In this document: positions 44,594-49,462 of the stretch, one piece after another | Position numbering within the stretch: position 1 is the stretch's first letter | Layout of the letters: each line of letters begins with the position of its first letter | Assembly: GCA_018268995.1 (NCBI GenBank) | Contig: JAFDVL010000065.1 | Coordinates: 23,828 to 73,289, forward strand | Reading direction: 5' to 3' | From: Acidobacteriota bacterium | GTDB lineage: Bacteria; Acidobacteriota; Blastocatellia; RBC074 | DNA: 49,462 nt | The notes under the pieces: model-generated | Told to the model about the DNA's origin: nothing | What the model saw: the letters and a program-made list of their open reading frames with translations, nothing else | Database searches by the model: none | Made by a program: the position numbers and the translations under genes

Positions 44594-45481
44594 ATGGAAC
44601 GTAAGCAAGCGTCCGACTACCCGCAAGAGTTATTAGACCTGTTTCATGAATGGCAGCATGGTGATATGGATCGCCGCACGTTTATGGATCATCTGGGCCG
44701 ATTCGCTACAGCTGGCCTGACCGCAGCGGCGTTATTTGAAAGCCTGACACCAAATTACGCCTGGGCACAGCAAGTCGCGCTCGACGATAAGCGCATTAAG
44801 GTCAGCACGGAAACCGTACCATCGCCAAACGGGAACGGTTCGATCAAAGGCCATTTCGCGCGTCCAGCGAAAAATGGAAAGTACCCTGTCGTGCTCGTCA
44901 TTCACGAAAATCGCGGCCTCAATCCATACATTGAAGACGTCGCCCGTCGCCTCGCCACCGCGAATTTCATCGCCTTCGCGCCAGATGGATTGACTTCAGT
45001 GGGAGGTTATCCGGGCAACGAACAAGATGCCGCCGCGAAATTTCGCACCGTGGACGGGACAAAGATGACCGAAGATTTCGTCGCCGCAGCCAAATGGCTG
45101 AAGGCGCGTCCCGACTCCACCGGCAAACTCGGCGCGGTCGGATTCTGTTTTGGTGGTGGAATGGTCAATCAATTGGCCGTACTGCTGGGCAAAGATTTGA
45201 ATGCAGGCGTGGCGTTCTATGGTCGTCAGGCAGGCGTCGCGGATGTCCCCAAAATCTCCGCGCCGTTGTTGCTGCAATACGCCGGGAATGATGAGCGCAT
45301 CAACGCGAACATTCCAGCATACGAAGAAGCTCTCAAAGCCAACAAGAAGGTTTATGCCGTGCATATGTACGACGGCAAACAGCACGGCTTCCACAACGAC
45401 ACAACACCGCGTTATGACGAAGCGTCGGCAAAACTGTCGTGGACACGCACGCTCGAATTTTTTGATAAGCACCTGCGATAG
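44594..45481 (+). CDS. Dienelactone hydrolase family protein, probably exported
   Basis: An alpha/beta hydrolase of 295 residues. The N-terminus (about 25-60) has RRTFMDHLGRFATAGLTAAAL, a twin-arginine-like export signal placed unusually far in. The DLH domain has the oxyanion region VIHENRGLNPY, nucleophile Cys185 in GFCFGGG, Asp233 (YAGNDERI) and His264 (HGFHND). The Cys nucleophile is typical of DLH rather than of esterases. Chlorocatechol DLH opens dienelactones; the exported members have unknown substrates. It is divergent from the amidohydrolase gene, with 259 bp between them in which I see only the expected promoters. Confidence 0.92.
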   Translation: MERKQASDYPQELLDLFHEWQHGDMDRRTFMDHLGRFATAGLTAAALFESLTPNYAWAQQVALDDKRIKVSTETVPSPNGNGSIKGHFARPAKNGKYPVVLVIHENRGLNPYIEDVARRLATANFIAFAPDGLTSVGGYPGNEQDAAAKFRTVDGTKMTEDFVAAAKWLKARPDSTGKLGAVGFCFGGGMVNQLAVLLGKDLNAGVAFYGRQAGVADVPKISAPLLLQYAGNDERINANIPAYEEALKANKKVYAVHMYDGKQHGFHNDTTPRYDEASAKLSWTRTLEFFDKHLR

Positions 45482-45506
45482 CAAAAGCAGCACCAACCAG
45501 CACCAA

Positions 45507-45550
45507 ACCAAAGGCACAAAGCATTCGCGTGATAGCTTTGTGCCTTTGGT
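45507..45550 (+). terminator. 16-bp perfect hairpin after the DLH gene
   Basis: ACCAAAGGCACAAAGC at 45507-45522 pairs perfectly with GCTTTGTGCCTTTGGT at 45535-45550, 25 bp past the stop. There is no T tract, so it is either a rho-dependent or stability hairpin, or a repeat. Confidence 0.5.
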
Positions 45551-45597
45551 GTATGCAATGATGCGCGCTGCAAATCACAGGAAAAGGACAAACTAGA

Positions 45598-45937
45598 ATG
45601 AACCGGATTTCGCGCCGCCAATGTTTGCAATTGGCTTCGCTGCTGGCGCTTGGTTCACGATCAGAAGCACAGAAAAAACCTTCCAACGTTTCATCCGTCG
45701 GCGCGAATTGGTATTGAAGAAATGTCGGAAGCAGAAGTTACAGCAAGCGAACTGCGCGTGAATGGCGAGCGTTGCAAACTGACGGGCGCAATCGAGCTGC
45801 CACGACCAAAGCCGGAAGCGATGGTGTTCAGTTTTGCAATTCCGTTGTCGTTGTTGCGGCGCGGCTACAACGTCGTGGAATTTCACCCGAAGCAGGCGTG
45901 CAAAATTGTGTGGGTCGAAATTGCGCTCGCAGCCTGA
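45598..45937 (+). pseudogene. Remnant of a secreted protein gene with internal deletion
   Basis: From ATG 45598 one frame reads a twin-arginine-type signal (MNRISRRQCLQLASLLALGS) and stops at 45717. A second frame then carries a coherent protein end: MSEAEVTASELRVNGERCKL, RPKPEAMVFSFAIPLSLLRR, GYNVVEFHPKQ, stopping at 45937. That end looks like the final beta-sandwich of a secreted glycoside hydrolase or similar enzyme. Signal and end are in different frames and are far too short together, so most of the gene seems to have been lost. The original family is uncertain. Confidence 0.6.
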
Positions 45938-45951
45938 AAATCATCAAGCAC

Positions 45952-46872
45952 TCACCGCGCAGAGAACTTTTGCACGCGCCAATTTTTGATCTCCGCCACA
46001 TACAAATCGCCCGCTGAATCCAGCGCCAGATGATGCGCGAAATCCAACTTGCCCGGCACCTTGCCATAGCCGCCGAGCTTGCCGATCACTTGCCCTTCCA
46101 GATTCAACTTCACGATGCGATTGTTCACGCCGTCGCAAACATACATACAGTTTTCTTTTGCCGAATAGGCCAATCCCCAGGGCGAACCAATCCCTATCCA
46201 TTTCCCCAGAAACCTGCCGTCCTTATCGAAGATTTGAATGCGTTGATTGTTGCGATCCGCGACGTACAACCGTTCTTCTTCGTCGAAGCATAAGTCATGC
46301 ACCAAATTGAATTCACCGTCGCCCATCCCTTTCTTGCCCCAGTGCCTGATGTATTCACCATTGCGATTGAACTTGATGACGCGCGCGTTCACATAGCCAT
46401 CCGAGATGTAGATGTTGCCTTGTTTGTCGAAGGCGACGCTTGTCGGTTCATTGAAGGCATCGTGGCTTTCGTTGTTGCCCGCAACACCTTGCCGATTGCC
46501 CAGCACCATCAGCACGCGGCCTTTCGGGGTAGCTTTGATAACGACGTGGCCTTTGACATCCACAAGCCAGACGTTGCCATCGTCGTCTACGCGAATGCCA
46601 TGTGACGACATAATTTTGATGTCGGGCCAGGCTTGCAGGAACTTGCCTTCAGGATCAAATTGCAGCACCGGATGCGCGCCGCGATTGAAGACCCACACGT
46701 TGTCGAGCCGGTCAGTTGTGACGCCCGAACATTCGCCAAAATTCCAACCTTCGGGCAGCTTCGCCCAATCCGCCACGAGTTGATGGCGCAGCGGCGGGCC
46801 GGATTTGAGCTGCGCGACGACAGGAGTGAATACCACAAGGGCCAGGAAAAATCGGGTGATCGTTTTTTGCAT
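45952..46872 (-). CDS. Secreted NHL-repeat beta-propeller protein
   Basis: A 306-residue protein with a signal peptide (about 1-20, VVA-Q) and six NHL-like repeats forming a beta-propeller: GVTTDRLDNVWVFNRGAHPV, HGIRVDDDGNVWLVD, PTSVAFDKQGNIYISDG, VHDLCFDEEERLYVADRNNQ, PWGLAYSAKENCMYVCDGVN, HHLALDSAGDLYVAEIKNWR. It resembles the lyase domain of peptidylglycine alpha-amidating enzymes in layout. Whether it is enzymatic or a binding protein cannot be told. ATG 46872 is chosen at the start of the signal peptide; the frame is open to 47052 upstream, but that part crosses a repeat and is not credible. Confidence 0.85.
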   Translation of the reverse strand: MQKTITRFFLALVVFTPVVAQLKSGPPLRHQLVADWAKLPEGWNFGECSGVTTDRLDNVWVFNRGAHPVLQFDPEGKFLQAWPDIKIMSSHGIRVDDDGNVWLVDVKGHVVIKATPKGRVLMVLGNRQGVAGNNESHDAFNEPTSVAFDKQGNIYISDGYVNARVIKFNRNGEYIRHWGKKGMGDGEFNLVHDLCFDEEERLYVADRNNQRIQIFDKDGRFLGKWIGIGSPWGLAYSAKENCMYVCDGVNNRIVKLNLEGQVIGKLGGYGKVPGKLDFAHHLALDSAGDLYVAEIKNWRVQKFSAR

Positions 46873-46934
46873 AGATTCTCGTTTCCTCTGCTTTGTTAGT
46901 TGTTCGCCATCCAGTGTCAGGATCCCGCGCGTGA

Positions 46935-47031
46935 GCCTTGTGATTACCCAGTTTTTTACACATTGGCTGAGGCGTTTATCAGCCCGCATTTGCGGGCTGA
47001 GTTCGTGCAAAAAACCAGGTAATGACAAGGC
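46935..47031. repeat. Imperfect long inverted repeat around a GCCCGCA hairpin
   Basis: GCCTTGTGATTACCC and following T run (46935-46956) pairs imperfectly with the A run and GGTAATGACAAGGC (47008-47031). In the loop GCCCGCA-TTT-TGCGGGC-type bases (46981-46998, AGCCCGCATTTGCGGGCT) form a perfect small hairpin. It fills the gap between the kinase and NHL genes and may end the kinase transcript. Confidence 0.65.
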
Positions 47032-47053
47032 GTGAGCAAAGGCTACTGGCACG

Positions 47054-49462
47054 CTACTTCTTCTCCGTCATCCAGTTCAGCACGACCGTGAATGGCGGCA
47101 GACTCGCTTCTTCCGCGCTCGTCACAAACAGAAACCGCTGCCCGTCGCCCGTCAACGTGTAGCCCCGGTCGGCGTTCACCCGATAGCCACTCGGTGTAAA
47201 AAGTTCTTTGGGCGTACCGGCCTTCAACTCCGCCCCCGGCGTAATGGGCACCGCCATCAGCTTGCCTTCGGCAGAGAGGTAATACAATTCCCGGCCATCG
47301 CGCCGCCACTGCGGATTCGTGCCGCCATTGGTCGAAAGCTGCCGTTTGCCGCCGGAAGCCGGAGCGTTGGGCACAAACGCTTGCACATAGATTTCGTCCC
47401 GGCCCGAGTCATTCGACTGATAGGCAATCCACTGGCTATCCGGGGAAAACCTGGGGTAGTTTTCCGCCGCAGTAGTATTGAGCCAGGGCCACGACTTTCG
47501 CTCGCCTTCCATTGAGAGTACCCATAAATCACCAGAGGTTTGCGGATTTCCTTCACCGAAGAGAATAAACCGACCATCCGTTGACCAGTCAAAGGCGCGC
47601 CTTGTATAAGTAGATCGCAAGAACAGCTCATCCTGTCCAAGACCATTCGCGGCTTTCTGGAAAAGATTCAGCGCTCCTAAACGAAAAGACCCCCAGACAA
47701 CACGGCTGCCATCCGGCGACCAGATCGGTCGTTCGTCTGTCGCCGGATCGAAGGTGAAGGGCGTGCCCGTGCCACTTGCCAGATCGAATAGGTAAATATC
47801 GCTGAATTGCGCTGCTGGATTTATCCCCCCTACCGCGAGACGTTGCCCATCAGGGGAAAGCCTGGGAAAGGAATATCGCCCTCGCGTACCCAGCATTCCG
47901 AGCTTTTTGCCGCTGTGATCAAACCAGGTAAGTTGCGTATCCGCTTCCCTATCCAGCAGCGTCAATACGCCGTTCGTCGCTACTGAAAACTTTGGAAAGC
48001 GGGCACCTGAGACTGAGAGTTGATCAGCGATTCGTACAGGAGTTCCCACCAATTCCTTGCGGTTGAAATCGAAGGGCTGCGCTAACAGTGCTCCTTGTCG
48101 CTCAAATAGCAGATACCCCTTGCGCTGATCCGCAGGATTCGCGGCGATTCCCACCTTCCGAGCTTCAATGAGCCGCATCTGTCGGGTTTCGCCGCCCTCT
48201 AAGGAGCCAAGATAAATTCCTCTCTTGGCCGAGTCGGGATTCTCTATGAAATACAGGAAATGGCGTCCATCGGGTAGAAAGACTGGTGCCCAATGATAGC
48301 TATCTCCACGTGCGGTATCCACGCTGGTAATGGATGTAACGGTTCCTCCATTGGCGGAGATACGCTTGATACCGCCGGGCCCACCTCCAAACAGAATGAC
48401 TCCATCACGATTCCATGTGCCACCGCCGTTCAATGGCGAATCGCACAGGGTTTCGGAGGTTCCCCCAGTCACTGCAATCTTTTTCAGCTTGGGAATATCG
48501 AAATACGCGATGAATTGGCCGTCCGGTGACCAGAACGGGGTTGGCAGGCTATCTCGTACTTCGACCAGCGGTCGCGCAGTTGTCGCCTCCAACGGACGCA
48601 CCCAAAGTTGCGTTTTACCGTCTACATCTGCCACAAAGGCCAGTGTGCGCCCATCCGGCGAAATCGTCGGCCAATCAAAAAGTGTCGCTTTTTCTGGCGG
48701 ATTGACGTACAGGCGCATCTCTTCCGCTTTTTGCGCCGGACGCCGCACATACGCCACGCCGAGCGCGAGCAACGCCAAGGCTAGCACGCCTGCGACCAGC
48801 CACGCGATGCGATCCCGCCAGCCGCCAGGCTTTGTCAGGGTTACTGTTTGCAACGCTGGCACGGCTTCGGTGCGATGGTTGCCCGACGAACTGGCGACCG
48901 TGCTGAGCGCAAAGCCCAGGTCGTGCGCCGAGTGAAACCGCAGCTCCGGCTTCTTCTCCAAACAGCGGCGCACGATCTTTTCGAGTTGCGGATTCGTCGC
49001 ACTCAATTCCGGCGGCTCATCCCGCAGAATCGCCGACATCAACTCCGGCATCGTCGTTCCGTCAAACGCTCGCTTGCCCGCGAGCATTTCGTACAGGATT
49101 TGGCCGAAGGCAAAGATGTCGGAGCGCGCATCTACGACTTCGCCGCGCACTTGTTCGGGCGACATATACGCCACGGTTCCCATCACGGTGCCGGGCGTCG
49201 TGATCTGTTTGAGCGTCGCCACTTCGGAATCCGCTGATACATTGCGGAGCGGCGTACTCTTCGCCAAACCGAAGTCGAGAATCTTCACCCGCCCGTCTTT
49301 CGTGACGAATAAATTCTCTGGCTTCAGGTCTCGATGCACGATGCCTTTGGCGTGCGCCGACGCCAGTCCCGCCGCGATTTGCTGGGCATACTCAATCGCT
49401 TTGCGCGGTGCGAGTGCTCCATTGTCCAACTGCGCGCGGAGTTCTTCGCCCTCCAGCAATTC
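47054..49462 (-). CDS. Membrane Ser/Thr protein kinase with TolB-like beta-propeller (5' end beyond window)
   Basis: A Hanks-type kinase cut at its N-terminus by the right edge; 803 codons remain. The kinase C-lobe is intact: HRDLKPEN (43-50 of the visible part) with catalytic Asp, DFGLAK, and a YMSPEQVRGE activation-segment end. The glycine-rich loop and the ATP-binding Lys lie outside. A membrane segment (about 218-237; IAWLVAGVLALALLALGVAY) leads to an extracytoplasmic domain with many WD40/PD40-like blades (SPDGRTLAFVADVDGKTQLW, SPDGQFIAYFD, SPDSQWIAYQSNDSGRDEIY). This kinase-propeller design is abundant in Acidobacteriota and senses unknown external signals. The reading frame stays open into the edge, so a start at 49459 is not real. 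Confidence 0.93.
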   Translation of the reverse strand, partial: ELLEGEELRAQLDNGALAPRKAIEYAQQIAAGLASAHAKGIVHRDLKPENLFVTKDGRVKILDFGLAKSTPLRNVSADSEVATLKQITTPGTVMGTVAYMSPEQVRGEVVDARSDIFAFGQILYEMLAGKRAFDGTTMPELMSAILRDEPPELSATNPQLEKIVRRCLEKKPELRFHSAHDLGFALSTVASSSGNHRTEAVPALQTVTLTKPGGWRDRIAWLVAGVLALALLALGVAYVRRPAQKAEEMRLYVNPPEKATLFDWPTISPDGRTLAFVADVDGKTQLWVRPLEATTARPLVEVRDSLPTPFWSPDGQFIAYFDIPKLKKIAVTGGTSETLCDSPLNGGGTWNRDGVILFGGGPGGIKRISANGGTVTSITSVDTARGDSYHWAPVFLPDGRHFLYFIENPDSAKRGIYLGSLEGGETRQMRLIEARKVGIAANPADQRKGYLLFERQGALLAQPFDFNRKELVGTPVRIADQLSVSGARFPKFSVATNGVLTLLDREADTQLTWFDHSGKKLGMLGTRGRYSFPRLSPDGQRLAVGGINPAAQFSDIYLFDLASGTGTPFTFDPATDERPIWSPDGSRVVWGSFRLGALNLFQKAANGLGQDELFLRSTYTRRAFDWSTDGRFILFGEGNPQTSGDLWVLSMEGERKSWPWLNTTAAENYPRFSPDSQWIAYQSNDSGRDEIYVQAFVPNAPASGGKRQLSTNGGTNPQWRRDGRELYYLSAEGKLMAVPITPGAELKAGTPKELFTPSGYRVNADRGYTLTGDGQRFLFVTSAEEASLPPFTVVLNWMTEKK

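Overview
The window looks like a piece of an Acidobacteriota chromosome, most likely a Blastocatellia-type soil or subsurface lineage. This is inferred from gene content only: a 1,100-residue TonB-dependent receptor with an N-terminal carboxypeptidase-like domain, a Ser/Thr kinase fused to a TolB-like propeller, several secreted class-C serine hydrolases, a secreted S10 peptidase, a tricorn-type protease remnant, many Tat or Sec substrates, and intergenic DNA rich in palindromic repeats. I saw no rRNA, tRNA, phage or CRISPR array.

Layout. 1-4965 (all minus) is an envelope cluster: L,D-transpeptidase, MlaE permease, MlaF ATPase, an MCE protein with an OmpA-like tail, and a TspO/MBR-like membrane protein cut by the left edge. 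5474-11251 (minus) is a three-gene signalling operon: two hybrid histidine kinases and an NtrC-type sigma-54 activator. 11252-13378 holds two small unknown genes and structured intergenic DNA, including a 22-bp perfect palindrome and two related inverted repeats. 13379-18493 (plus) carries an alpha-methylacyl-CoA racemase, a serine hydrolase, a broken thioredoxin/PQQ-propeller gene pair and Ada. 18510-24423 (minus) carries a small secreted protein, a patatin, a PIG-L deacetylase, a di-iron protein, a tricorn protease remnant and an S10 peptidase. 24561-26582 (plus) has a DUF523 protein and a second serine hydrolase.

26583-29814 is the most accessory part: about 700 bp of repeats only, an A+T-rich gene whose product has a HEPN ribonuclease-type motif (RNLFVH) and a TPR-like tail, and an antitoxin/PIN-toxin pair placed between two copies of the 3' end of a serine hydrolase gene. 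29716-36688 (minus) has that hydrolase, an amidase, a two-domain VOC protein, an acyl-CoA dehydrogenase and a GMC oxidoreductase. The TonB-dependent receptor follows on the plus strand. 40217-42518 (minus) is a small set resembling natural-product tailoring genes: O-methyltransferase, two NTF2/SnoaL-fold proteins and a small conserved protein. 42706-49462 has an amidohydrolase, a dienelactone hydrolase, another gene remnant, an NHL-repeat protein and the kinase.

Two themes cut across the window. First, three genes (PQQ propeller, tricorn protease and a secreted protein) survive only as their 5' and 3' ends, as if large internal segments had been deleted. A thioredoxin gene is frameshifted and a hydrolase is reduced to its last 32 codons. 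Second, at least seven intergenic gaps carry inverted pairs of short hairpins (REP/BIME-like architecture) belonging to several unrelated sequence families; two of the families occur twice in this window.
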